DNA of 9,059 bases, taken from NCBI GenBank assembly GCA_902493155.1, contig CABUOE010000083.1, positions 1 through 9,059 on the forward strand, in the 5' to 3' direction. The notes below the pieces were generated by a model that worked only from the letters and a program-made list of their open reading frames with translations, was not told where the DNA came from and searched no databases. This document shows positions 1 through 6,762 of this stretch, one piece after another; within the stretch, counting starts at the first letter, position 1; each line of letters starts with the position of its first letter. A program made the position numbers and the translations under genes. Source of the DNA: an uncultured Eubacteriales bacterium. Its GTDB lineage: Bacteria > Bacillota > Clostridia > Oscillospirales > Ruminococcaceae.

Positions 1-2
1 AA

Positions 3-2522
3 TCTACTCCCGTTACCGGCCGGTATGTCAAGCTCACTGTTAAGGACGCTACTTGGTGGCATCCTTGTTCTGAAATCCGCGTTTTGGGCGAAGCGGGAGA
101 AACTCCTCCCGCTGACACCGCAGCTACTCCTACGATCGATACCGATTTGGAAGCTGCTAAGACTGCAACTGTTGGCGATGAAGTGACCTTTACTGTAGCC
201 GCCAGCACCACGGATGAGGGTACTTTGTCCTATCAGTGGTACAAAGACGACGTTGCCATTGACGGCGCTACCGAAGCTAGCTACACCATTTCTGCTGCGG
301 CAGACACCGATGCAGGCAGCTATAAGGTAGTCGTTACCAATACCAATGGCACTGCAACTGCAACCGCCACTTCTACAGCTTGCGTATTGACAGTTGAAGC
401 TTCTCCCGTTGTAGAAATCACTAATATTGCTCTGAACAAGCCCTATACGATTACCTCCGAGCATAGAGACTGGGATGCAGATCATCCGACTACCGGCAAA
501 GAGTATACCGACGGCGTGTTCGGCAACGGCAGCTACAGTGATCTCTCTTATGCTCACATGCATATTCTCGACAGCGACAAGGATACCGTGATTGAATTCG
601 ATCTGGGTGCAGAGTATGAGATTAACGGCGTTCAGTTGAGCGGTTATTACATGACAGACTACCTGATTTATGCTCCTAAGAATTTCCGTTTGGAATACTG
701 GGATGGTAGTGATTGGCAGCAGTTGGTTGCTTCTTCTGAATCGATCGGCTATCCCACTGGCGAAGGTACCTTTGGTGGGGATACCTATAAAGCTGTCCTC
801 CCCGATAATGGTACTGTCAAGGCAAGTAAGGTGCGCTTGTCCGTCCGTCCTTGGAGCTTAGGATTGTATTTTGACGAAATTGAGATTTTAGGCGTTGATA
901 ATGGCGAAGTACCTCCCGCTGACACGGCAGCTACTCCCACAATCGACACCGATTTGGAAGCTGCTAAATATGCAAGAATCGGCGATGCAGTGACCTTTAC
1001 GGTTGCGGCCAGCACGACTGATGAAGGCACTTTGTCCTACCAGTGGTACAAAGACGATGCAGCTATTGACGGCGCTACCGACGCTACCTACACCATCGAC
1101 GCTGCAGCAGACACCGATGCAGGCAGCTATAAGGTAGTTGTTACCAATACCAATGGTACTGCTACTGCAACCGCTACTTCTACCGTTTGCGTATTGACGG
1201 TTGAAGCTCCGGTAGTGTCTAATAACCTGCTTGCCGGTAAGACGTCAACCTGCGCAATTCCAAACGGCGCACTTGCTTACTGGATGTCTGATGGAAGTGG
1301 CTTAAGCCCAGATTGGAATGCCAAACTGACAGATGGTGTAATTTCTACTGCAACAGATCCTTATGATGCAGATTGGGAAAACATTCTCTACGTAGCGGGC
1401 CATGACACTGCCAGCTATGAAGCCGACTTTACCTGGATCTTTGACGAAGCTTCTTTTGAGCAGGTCAATATCCACACTAACCTCGGTGACCCCTGGAACG
1501 GTTATGCTAACGGCAACGGTCAGACTGATCATGTTAAAATCCAAGCTAAGATTGACGGCACATGGGCGACTATTTATGAGGGAACTGGACTTAAAAACGA
1601 CAGCAATGCCCCCAGAAAATATGTGTTTACCTCTGATGAACCCATTACTGCCACCGGCTTGAAGGTTTGGCTCTTTGCTGGAAACAGAGATGGCGTTACA
1701 CCTGTAGCTGTCTCTGAGATTGAGGCTTTGAAAACTGCAGACGATTCCGCAGCTGACGGCGCTTTGGTCAAACCGGCTGTAATCGCGAAGACTCCCTCCT
1801 TTACAACTGACTTAAGCGCAACTAAAGACGCAGCCGTAGGCGATACAGTTACGATGAGTGTAGAGGCCAGCGTTACCGATGGCGGTACCATTACCTATCA
1901 GTGGTATAAAAATGACGTTCAGATTGATGGGGCAACCGAAGCCAGTTACACCATCAATAACGCACAAGTCAGTGACGGCGGTAACTACAGAGTAGTTGCT
2001 ACCAATACTGTTGGCGAGGCTACCGCTTTTGCCGATTCCACTGTTTGCTATCTGAGTGTCAAGGATCCAAGTAACTTGGCACAGGGTTGTTCTTACACAG
2101 TTACCGAGGGCCTCAATTTCTCCGGCGATGCTAAGAATGACGGAAAAAAATTGACTGATGGCCAGATTCCTGGTTCTACCGCTTATGGCAACGCGGGTTA
2201 TATGACTGCTCACAATCCCAACGGTACGACTGCAGATATTATTATTGATTTGGGTGCTGTGAAATCCTTCCAGGGAGTCAGCATAGACACTTTGAAAGGT
2301 GCTGACGGCGTATACCCGCTCCGCTCAGCTACCATCTACGGGTCTGAAACCGGTGAAGATTGGAACGAACTCGGTAAGATTACGAATGACGAAGGCGCTC
2401 AGGCTGAGGGCGAAGTGAAAACTGTTTCTCTTACTGCAAGCGGTACAGCACAGTATATCAAAGTAACTGTCGAGCAGGCTGCCAACTGGTTTAGTCTTGC
2501 TGAAATCCGCGTTTTGGCCTAA
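3..2522 (+). CDS. Large secreted multidomain protein with alternating F5/8C (discoidin)-like and Ig-like domains, C-terminal part
   Basis: The frame is open from base 3 to a TAA at 2520-2522, so 839 C-terminal residues are visible and the true start lies upstream. Domains by visible residue: 1-28, the tail of an F5/8C module (RYVKLTV...SEIRVLG); 35-135, Ig-like domain 1 (SYQWYKDD, then DAGSYKVVVTNTNG); 138-299, F5/8C module (NIALNKPYTITSE, then IEFDLGAEYEINGVQLSG, ending FDEIEILG); 304-403, Ig-like 2, nearly identical to Ig-like 1; 406-579, a diverged F5/8C-like module (LTDGVIS, ending VSEIEAL); 589-689, Ig-like 3, more diverged; 690-839, final F5/8C module (IIIDLGAVKSFQGVSID, ending LAEIRVLA). 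F5/8C modules of this kind (CBM32-like) usually bind glycans on extracellular glycosidases or adhesins. No catalytic domain is visible; one may lie upstream. The protein ends directly after the last module, with no LPXTG, SLH or membrane segment. Many codons end in T or C, unlike the downstream genes, which may reflect high expression. Confidence 0.85.
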   Translation, partial: STPVTGRYVKLTVKDATWWHPCSEIRVLGEAGETPPADTAATPTIDTDLEAAKTATVGDEVTFTVAASTTDEGTLSYQWYKDDVAIDGATEASYTISAAADTDAGSYKVVVTNTNGTATATATSTACVLTVEASPVVEITNIALNKPYTITSEHRDWDADHPTTGKEYTDGVFGNGSYSDLSYAHMHILDSDKDTVIEFDLGAEYEINGVQLSGYYMTDYLIYAPKNFRLEYWDGSDWQQLVASSESIGYPTGEGTFGGDTYKAVLPDNGTVKASKVRLSVRPWSLGLYFDEIEILGVDNGEVPPADTAATPTIDTDLEAAKYARIGDAVTFTVAASTTDEGTLSYQWYKDDAAIDGATDATYTIDAAADTDAGSYKVVVTNTNGTATATATSTVCVLTVEAPVVSNNLLAGKTSTCAIPNGALAYWMSDGSGLSPDWNAKLTDGVISTATDPYDADWENILYVAGHDTASYEADFTWIFDEASFEQVNIHTNLGDPWNGYANGNGQTDHVKIQAKIDGTWATIYEGTGLKNDSNAPRKYVFTSDEPITATGLKVWLFAGNRDGVTPVAVSEIEALKTADDSAADGALVKPAVIAKTPSFTTDLSATKDAAVGDTVTMSVEASVTDGGTITYQWYKNDVQIDGATEASYTINNAQVSDGGNYRVVATNTVGEATAFADSTVCYLSVKDPSNLAQGCSYTVTEGLNFSGDAKNDGKKLTDGQIPGSTAYGNAGYMTAHNPNGTTADIIIDLGAVKSFQGVSIDTLKGADGVYPLRSATIYGSETGEDWNELGKITNDEGAQAEGEVKTVSLTASGTAQYIKVTVEQAANWFSLAEIRVLA
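105..402 (+). repeat. Ig-like domain repeat, copy 1 (direct repeat, 807-bp offset)
   Basis: This segment encodes Ig-like domain 1 (PPADTAATPTID to VLTVEA). It recurs at 912-1209, exactly 807 bases (269 codons) downstream. By eye the two copies differ at about nine of roughly 98 residues, and they share uninterrupted identical DNA such as the 32 bases at 300-331. The similarity is far above that of the third Ig-like domain, so this is a recent duplication or gene conversion rather than ordinary family resemblance. Confidence 0.85.
912..1209 (+). repeat. Ig-like domain repeat, copy 2 (direct repeat, 807-bp offset)
   Basis: Second copy of the near-identical Ig-like segment. Most changes lie in the first strand (TATV becomes YARI) and around the DGAT turn. 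The flanking F5/8C modules are not similarly conserved at DNA level, so the high identity is confined to the Ig unit and its linker. A third related but clearly older copy lies at about 1768-2066. Confidence 0.85.
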
Positions 2523-2639
2523 ACTTTCCAAAGTTCGTGCGATGAGAGCGGCGGATAAAGAGACGGTCGTAAATGCAATTGTAGGAATAACAGACTGATT
2601 GCAAATCGTTTTGAAATCCTTCCACTGCTTATCTCAAAT

Positions 2640-2674
2640 AAAAAAGAACCCTCTGATTCAGAGGGTTCTTTTTT
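2640..2674 (+). terminator. Intrinsic terminator of the large surface-protein gene
   Basis: A perfect 16-bp stem pairs 2640-2655 with 2659-2674 around a 3-nt loop (ATT). The core is GAACCCTCTG paired with CAGAGGGTTC, and the right arm ends in six T residues. It lies 117 bases after the TAA of the large gene. The bases in between (2523-2639) hold no recognisable gene, only two weak hairpins: AACTTTCCAAAGTT just after the stop, and a GATT/AATC pair near 2597-2607. Confidence 0.9.
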
Positions 2675-2685
2675 GCGCTCCTCTA

Positions 2686-2714
2686 TTTACTTTTTGCCTG
2701 AAATGCAATACAAT
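2686..2714 (+). promoter_or_regulatory. Candidate sigma-A promoter for the lipoprotein-mtnN cluster
   Basis: TTTACT at 2686-2691 (4 of 6 matches to TTGACA) is followed after 17 bases by TACAAT at 2709-2714 (5 of 6 matches to TATAAT). It lies just after the upstream terminator and 88 bases before the first start codon. The -35 box is poor and the region is AT-rich, so chance is possible; a TTGACT at 2754-2759 has no correctly spaced -10 partner. Confidence 0.35.
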
Positions 2715-2802
2715 GAACATTATATAGAAAAACGAACGGGTTAGACTATTATTTTGACTGTCCTTGCGCGATAGATGACTTTTTAAATAAAGAGGTGTTT
2801 TG

Positions 2803-3102
2803 GTGGGAAAATTATTAGCAGTATTAACTGCGTTTATTATGTTTTATGGCTGTCAGCCTAAAGAGGATTATATGGCCTTTACTGGCGTTGTGGAGCAGGT
2901 CTATGAAAACAGCATACTAGTAACTGAGGCGGATTTGCAGAGCGGCGATAAGGCTATGGTGGGATACGAGGATGGTTGTAAAAAACCGGAAATGCTCTCC
3001 AAAGGTGACCATGTGCGGGTAAAAATTTTACCTTATATTCGAGAAACCTATCCTTTAGGCGTGGATGCAGTGGAGATAACCATTTTGGACGAGAATCAGT
3101 AG
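2803..3102 (+). CDS. Small secreted lipoprotein, DUF3221-like
   Basis: The protein has 99 residues from the GTG at 2803. That start is preferred over the TTG at 2800 because AGAGGTG (2791-2797) ends 5 bases before the GTG but only 2 before the TTG. The N-terminus has one Lys, a hydrophobic run (LLAVLTAFIMFYG) and Cys17, followed by QPKED: a short lipoprotein signal. The lipobox FYG-C has an unusual aromatic at -3. The mature part (FTGVVEQVYENSILVTE...GDHVRVKILPYIRETYPLGVDAVEITIL) resembles the small beta-rich DUF3221/YobA-like lipoproteins of Bacillota, in which GxV...ILV, GDxVxV and tyPlgxxAxxI recur; I recognise this by pattern only. Its function is unknown. It is first in a tight cluster, 17 bases ahead of the MYG1-family gene. 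Confidence 0.75.
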   Translation: MGKLLAVLTAFIMFYGCQPKEDYMAFTGVVEQVYENSILVTEADLQSGDKAMVGYEDGCKKPEMLSKGDHVRVKILPYIRETYPLGVDAVEITILDENQ

Positions 3103-3119
3103 AAAGGAAACACACTCAC

Positions 3120-3992
3120 ATGCTTGATACAGAATTGCTTGAGTCAGGGTATACCCATGGAGGACGTTTTCATGCGGATGATGTGTTCTCTACAGCGCTT
3201 CTGCGCATGTTGAATCCCAAAATCAAAGTACACAGAGTAATGGATGCGCCAAAAAATACGAAAGGTATCATATATGACATCGGAAGAGGGGAATTTGACC
3301 ATCATCAGGAGGATGCCCTGGTTCGGGAAAATGGGGTGCCTTATGCAGCTTTTGGGCTGTTGTGGAGAAAATTTGGGCCCGTATTCTTTGTTTCCAAGTG
3401 TACCGAGGAGCAAATTTCGGAGGCGGTCCAGCGGTTCGACGAATCCTTTGTCCAGCCTTTGGATTTGGACGACAATACCGGCTGCGGCAATATGCTGGCC
3501 AGCATTATCGGGGCGTTTAATCCTTATTGGGATGAAAACAGCGACAGCGACCGGAATTTTTGGAACGCGGTTCAATTTGCGCAGGTAGTTTTGGAACGGA
3601 AGTTGGGATTTTTGTACAGCCAGTTCCGGGCGGATGCGGTAGTGCAAGAAGCGATCCAAAGGATGGAAGATCAGATTGTAAGGCTGCCGGTGTATGCGCC
3701 CTGGAAGCCTGTTGTGATCCGATCCGACGCGGAGTTTGTTATCTATCCTTCTCAGCGGGGAGGATACTGCGCCCAGGCTGTACCGGGAAAAGAAGAGGGT
3801 TCGCTGCGGTGTCCCTTCCCGGTTTCATGGGCAGGGAAAGAAAATAAGGAACTGGAAGACATATCGAAAATTAGCGGGCTGCATTTCTGTCACAAAGGCA
3901 GGTTTCTTGTTTCCGCAGATACAGAAGAAACCTGTGTAAAGGCCTGCAAAGAAGCGCGGCGGCAACAAGATAAAGGAGAAGGAAAGGAGTAG
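3120..3992 (+). CDS. MYG1-family (UPF0160) DHH-like phosphoesterase / putative 3'-5' exonuclease
   Basis: The product has 290 residues from the ATG at 3120, with AAAGGAAA at 3103-3110 as ribosome binding site. Diagnostic motifs are THGGRFHADDVFSTALL (12-28), a His/Asp metal-site signature; IYDIGRGEFDHHQ (51-63), which contains the DHH-like motif; PYAAFGLLWRKFG (74-86); and LDLDDNTG (114-121). The C-terminal GLHFCHKGRFLVSADTEE (253-270) is typical of the end of MYG1 proteins. The length fits bacterial members and all the expected metal-ligand His/Asp positions are present. Eukaryotic MYG1 is a 3'-5' RNA exonuclease acting in the nucleus/nucleolus and mitochondria; the bacterial members are little studied, so a metal-dependent nuclease or phosphoesterase in the cytoplasm is an inference. 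The end of the gene carries the ribosome binding site of the next one, which suggests translational coupling. Confidence 0.88.
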   Translation: MLDTELLESGYTHGGRFHADDVFSTALLRMLNPKIKVHRVMDAPKNTKGIIYDIGRGEFDHHQEDALVRENGVPYAAFGLLWRKFGPVFFVSKCTEEQISEAVQRFDESFVQPLDLDDNTGCGNMLASIIGAFNPYWDENSDSDRNFWNAVQFAQVVLERKLGFLYSQFRADAVVQEAIQRMEDQIVRLPVYAPWKPVVIRSDAEFVIYPSQRGGYCAQAVPGKEEGSLRCPFPVSWAGKENKELEDISKISGLHFCHKGRFLVSADTEETCVKACKEARRQQDKGEGKE

Positions 3993-3997
3993 TTCAA

Positions 3998-4354
3998 ATG
4001 AAGTATCTATTTTTGGAGTATCCCAAATGCAGTACCTGCCAAAAGGCAAAAAAATGGCTGGAGGAAAACGGAATTTCTTACGACGATCGTCACATCGTGG
4101 AACAGAATCCTACGGTTCAAGAACTGAAGGAATGGGTCGCTAAAAGCGGACAGCCCCTTAGAAAATTTTTTAACACCAGCGGAATGTTGTACCGTTCCAT
4201 GGAACTGAAGGACAAACTGCCTTCTATGAGCGAGGAGGAGCAGTTTGCGTTGTTGGCAACAAACGGAATGCTGGTGAAGCGGCCCCTGCTCATTGGAGAG
4301 GATGCCGTACTCATCGGATTCCGGCCACAGCAATGGGAGACGGTGAAAAATTAA
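3998..4354 (+). CDS. ArsC/Spx-family thioredoxin-fold protein
   Basis: The product has 118 residues from the ATG at 3998. AAGGAG (3984-3989) lies inside the last codons of the previous gene, whose stop is 5 bases upstream. The N-terminal YPKCSTCQKAKKWLEENGI gives a CXXC pair at Cys11/Cys14 at the start of the first helix. FFNTSGMLYRSM (58-68) and NGMLVKRPLLI (89-99, Arg95) are the other family signatures, and the tail VLIGFRPQQWE (104-113) is typical. Members of this family (YusI-like proteins, Spx, ArsC) act as redox-sensing regulators or small thiol reductases. This one lacks the extended Spx C-terminus and belongs with the commonly annotated 'arsenate reductase family' proteins. No other ars genes are nearby, so arsenate reduction is doubtful; a thiol or redox role is more likely. 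Confidence 0.88.
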   Translation: MKYLFLEYPKCSTCQKAKKWLEENGISYDDRHIVEQNPTVQELKEWVAKSGQPLRKFFNTSGMLYRSMELKDKLPSMSEEEQFALLATNGMLVKRPLLIGEDAVLIGFRPQQWETVKN

Positions 4355-4394
4355 GTGGCTTTGGATATTGGCTGTGGCGGCGATGATTGTTGTT

Positions 4395-4402
4395 GGGGGA
4401 GG
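4395..4402 (+). promoter_or_regulatory. Ribosome binding site deciding the mtnN start
   Basis: GGGGGAGG lies 5 bases before the ATG at 4408. The frame is open further upstream (TTG at 4387), but that start would place this strong site inside the coding region and add an extension not expected in the family. The ATG at 4408 is therefore chosen. Confidence 0.8.
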
Positions 4403-4407
4403 TACCC

Positions 4408-5103
4408 ATGAAAAAAATTGGATTCATATGCGCTGCAGACGATGAACTAGCCCCCTTTTTGCCGCACATAGAAAATTGCACCATCTCAGAAAAAGCGATG
4501 CTGAAATTTTACGAAGGGCGGATAAAAGGTGTGCCGGCCGTTGCGCTATACAGCGGCGTATGCAAAGTAAACGCAGCCATCGCCGCGCAGATACTGATCG
4601 ATAGCTATCATGTGGAGATTGTCATCAACGCGGGGACGGCAGGCGGGATGGACCCTAAGGTCAAGCTTTTGGATACGGTTGTTTCGACTCAAGCGTTGTA
4701 TCATGACGTAGCGGAAGATATCTTGACGGAATTTCACCCGGGGATGTCCTCCGTCTATTTTGATGCAGATGAAAATCTGCTGAATATAGCGAAAAAGGCT
4801 TGCACTAGGAAAAGTCATGTGCATTTTGGATGTATGGCGACAGGGGAGCAATTCATTGAGGATGACCTGCGGGAAAGCATCAATGAGAAATTTTCTCCGC
4901 TGTCCGTGGACATGGAGACCGCGAGTATCGCCCATGTGTGTTACGTCAATGAAATCCCGTTTATTGCCATTCGGTCGATTACCGACACGGCTGATCACGC
5001 AGGCACCGAAAACTTTGAAAAAAACTGCAAAGAGGCTTCGGTGATTTCAAAAGATGTGGTTTTGGATTTTCTGGATGAATTGCGAAAACAGTGGGAAGGA
5101 TAA
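4408..5103 (+). CDS. mtnN: 5'-methylthioadenosine/S-adenosylhomocysteine nucleosidase
   Basis: The product has 231 residues, the usual MTAN length. It cleaves methylthioadenosine and S-adenosylhomocysteine (and 5'-deoxyadenosine in many species) to adenine plus the thioribosyl product, in methionine salvage, SAM by-product removal and AI-2 precursor formation; it is cytoplasmic. Visible hallmarks are KIGFICAADDE with Glu13 at the position of the catalytic Glu12 of the E. coli enzyme, INAGTAGGM (73-81) for the substrate pocket, and VDMETASIAHVCYVNEIPF (167-185) with Glu170 for ribose binding. RSITDTAD (189-196) carries Asp193, the catalytic acid equivalent to E. coli Asp197. All key residues are present. 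It is the last gene of the cluster, 53 bases after the ArsC-like gene, and is followed at once by a bidirectional terminator. Confidence 0.95.
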   Translation: MKKIGFICAADDELAPFLPHIENCTISEKAMLKFYEGRIKGVPAVALYSGVCKVNAAIAAQILIDSYHVEIVINAGTAGGMDPKVKLLDTVVSTQALYHDVAEDILTEFHPGMSSVYFDADENLLNIAKKACTRKSHVHFGCMATGEQFIEDDLRESINEKFSPLSVDMETASIAHVCYVNEIPFIAIRSITDTADHAGTENFEKNCKEASVISKDVVLDFLDELRKQWEG

Positions 5104-5108
5104 AAATT

Positions 5109-5143
5109 AACGGGAGAAAGCAAATTTGCTTTCTCCCGTTTTT
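5109..5143. terminator. Bidirectional terminator between mtnN and the MATE gene
   Basis: A perfect 32-nt palindrome (5109-5124 with 5125-5140; core CGGGAGAAAGC with GCTTTCTCCCG) is flanked by an A-rich tract on the left (5102-5110) and TTTTT on the right (5139-5143). It lies between convergent genes, 5 bases after the mtnN stop and about 40 bases beyond the MATE stop, so it can end transcription from both sides. Confidence 0.92.
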
Positions 5144-5179
5144 ACAGGTTTCAAATATTTACCGGGAAATAATAAAACG

Positions 5180-6505
5180 TCAAATTACCTGACGGTGTTT
5201 CCATTTCTCCCGGAGAAAACGCTGAATGAAAAGGGCAGCTCGGAAAACCCAATCGACGGTCATGGCGATCCAAACGCCCAGCACGCCCAACTGGAGCCAC
5301 GCTCCCAGCACATAGCTCAGACCGATGCGGAAAATCCACATAGAAACAATCGAGGTGAGCATGGTGAACTTCACGTCCCCAGCTGCGCGGAGAGCATTTG
5401 GCAAGGTAAACGAACTGGGCCAAAACACAACGGCACAAACGGTGTGGCAGACGATCAGTTCCCAAGCAGTGGAGCTGGCCTCGGGCGACAGGTGGTAGAA
5501 TTCGATTAGGGGAGAGGCAATGGCTAAGAGGAAGATGTCCAGGGCGAACATCGAAATATAAGTAATTTTCATCAGCTTGATGGCGTACATTTTCGCTTGT
5601 TCGTAGTCGTGGGCGCCGACACATTGTCCGACGACGGTGATCATAGCGAGGCCGATGGCGGCGCCGGGCAGAATCTGAATACTGGCCAAGTTGTTGGCGA
5701 CGGCGTTTGCGGCGATAGCGGCGGTGCCAAAGGAAGCGATAAGGCCCTGCACCAGTATTTTTCCAATTTGGAACATACCGTTTTCCATGCCGTTGGGTAT
5801 TCCGATTTTCAGGATATTTTTGATCATAGAGAAGTTAAACTGCGGCTTCCAGGGATCGCGCACATGGATTGGATTCGTCCCGTTTCGCAGAAGGATGACC
5901 ATAATGACGGCGCCAATGGCGCGGGAGGTGAGAGATGCGATTCCAGCGCCGGCAACTCCCATGTTGAAGCCAAAAATCAGGATGGCGTTTCCGGAGATGT
6001 TGATGACGTTCATCAACAGGGAAGTGAGCATGGATATTTTGGAGTTTCCCATGGTGCGAAACAGGGCGGCGCCGCTGTTATAAATAGCGAGAAAGGGATA
6101 GGAGATAGCTGAGAGCCAAAAATAGGTCTGGGCATGGGACATGACGTCGGCCTCAATGTGCCCGAAAATCAAACCCAGCAGAGCATTTCGTAAGATAAGG
6201 GCCAGAGCCATGATCACAGAGGATAGAATGAGGATTGCCCACAATAGCTGTTTTGCCGCGATACAGGCGTTTTTGTTTTCCTGACGACCCAGGTACTGAG
6301 AAGAAACCACCGCGCCTCCGGTGGCGAGAGCGGAAAAGATGTTGATGAGAAGAATATTGATGGTGTCTACTAAAGATATACCGGACACGGCGGCTTCTCC
6401 CACGCGGGCAACCATCACGGTGTCCGCCATGCCGATGGTGACCGCTAAAATCTGTTCGATTACCAGCGGGATAATCAGCAGGCACAGAGCTTTGCGGGTA
6501 AACAT
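5180..6505 (-). CDS. MATE-family efflux transporter
   Basis: The product has 441 residues, reading leftward from the ATG at 6505 to a TGA at 5182-5180. On the coding strand GGAGG (6515-6511) lies 5 bases before this ATG, which rules out the upstream in-frame TTG at 6517. The protein is almost wholly hydrophobic with about 12 membrane segments in two similar halves, as in MATE Na+/H+-coupled antiporters. Family features include PLVIEQILAVTIGMADTVMVARVGEAAVSGISLVD (residues 13-47), SSQYLGRQE (68-76), and in the second half IGIPNGMENGMFQIGKILVQ and GQCVGAHDYEQAK. It sits in the cell membrane and probably exports drugs, dyes or metabolites; the substrate cannot be read from sequence. It converges on mtnN and is divergent from the aromatic operon, with no functional link beyond position. 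Confidence 0.93.
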   Translation of the reverse strand: MFTRKALCLLIIPLVIEQILAVTIGMADTVMVARVGEAAVSGISLVDTINILLINIFSALATGGAVVSSQYLGRQENKNACIAAKQLLWAILILSSVIMALALILRNALLGLIFGHIEADVMSHAQTYFWLSAISYPFLAIYNSGAALFRTMGNSKISMLTSLLMNVINISGNAILIFGFNMGVAGAGIASLTSRAIGAVIMVILLRNGTNPIHVRDPWKPQFNFSMIKNILKIGIPNGMENGMFQIGKILVQGLIASFGTAAIAANAVANNLASIQILPGAAIGLAMITVVGQCVGAHDYEQAKMYAIKLMKITYISMFALDIFLLAIASPLIEFYHLSPEASSTAWELIVCHTVCAVVFWPSSFTLPNALRAAGDVKFTMLTSIVSMWIFRIGLSYVLGAWLQLGVLGVWIAMTVDWVFRAALFIQRFLREKWKHRQVI

Positions 6506-6664
6506 AAGAACCTCCAACCCATAGGGATAAAATCAATGGAATAACTCTATTTTGCACCCGTTTTTTAAAAAAGGCAAGGCTTTTTTGCTCTCGAGGGAAG
6601 GGACTGTAAAAAATTTCAAGTGATATGCGCAGATACCATAAAAATGTGCGGAGAATTTTTTGAT

Positions 6665-6693
6665 ATTCTAGCATTTATATAAAAATTTGGAAA
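6665..6693 (-). promoter_or_regulatory. Candidate extended -10 promoter for the MATE gene
   Basis: On the minus strand TTTCCA (6693-6688) is followed after 17 bases by TAGAAT (6670-6665), with TGC immediately upstream of the -10 giving the extended -10 motif TGnTAGAAT. Transcription would start near 6658, giving a leader of about 150 nt before the ATG at 6505. No known riboswitch class is recognised in that leader. Its -35 lies only 5 bp from the -35 of the divergent aroF promoter. Confidence 0.45.
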
Positions 6694-6698
6694 GAGGG

Positions 6699-6727
6699 TT
6701 GACAAATCAAAAAAATAGAATTACAAT
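6699..6727 (+). promoter_or_regulatory. Consensus sigma-A promoter of the aromatic (aroF-aroB) operon
   Basis: TTGACA at 6699-6704 is a full match to the -35 box. A 17-base spacer leads to TACAAT at 6722-6727, a 5 of 6 match to the -10 box. AT-rich sequence upstream (6672-6688) may act as an UP element. Transcription is expected to start near 6733-6735, about 30 bases before the leader-peptide ATG and about 165 bases before the attenuator hairpin. Confidence 0.85.
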
Positions 6728-6762
6728 TTAAAGCATTAAAACGAATGAAAGGAAAAGTGGCT

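Noticed and set aside
3998..4354. Calling the ArsC-like gene a true arsenate reductase (arsC) or spx
   Set aside because: The family fold and CXXC are clear, but no arsR or arsB neighbours are present and the hallmark Spx C-terminal extension is missing, so a specific symbol would overstate the evidence.
4355..4411. 18-codon ORF (GTG at 4355) ending in an ATGA overlap with mtnN
   Set aside because: The overlap looks like translational coupling, but there is no ribosome binding site before the GTG and the peptide is unremarkable; the strong site at 4395-4402 explains mtnN initiation alone.
5597..6112. 171-codon open frame on the plus strand opposite the MATE gene
   Set aside because: It is antisense to a clear membrane transporter gene with family motifs; its Gly/Asp/His-rich translation is typical of the shadow of a hydrophobic protein.
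6567..6586. AAAAAAG...CTTTTTT hairpin in the MATE leader as a terminator or attenuator
   Set aside because: The stem has only one G-C pair beyond the A/T run, too weak for a credible intrinsic terminator on either strand, and no leader ORF or known riboswitch accompanies it.
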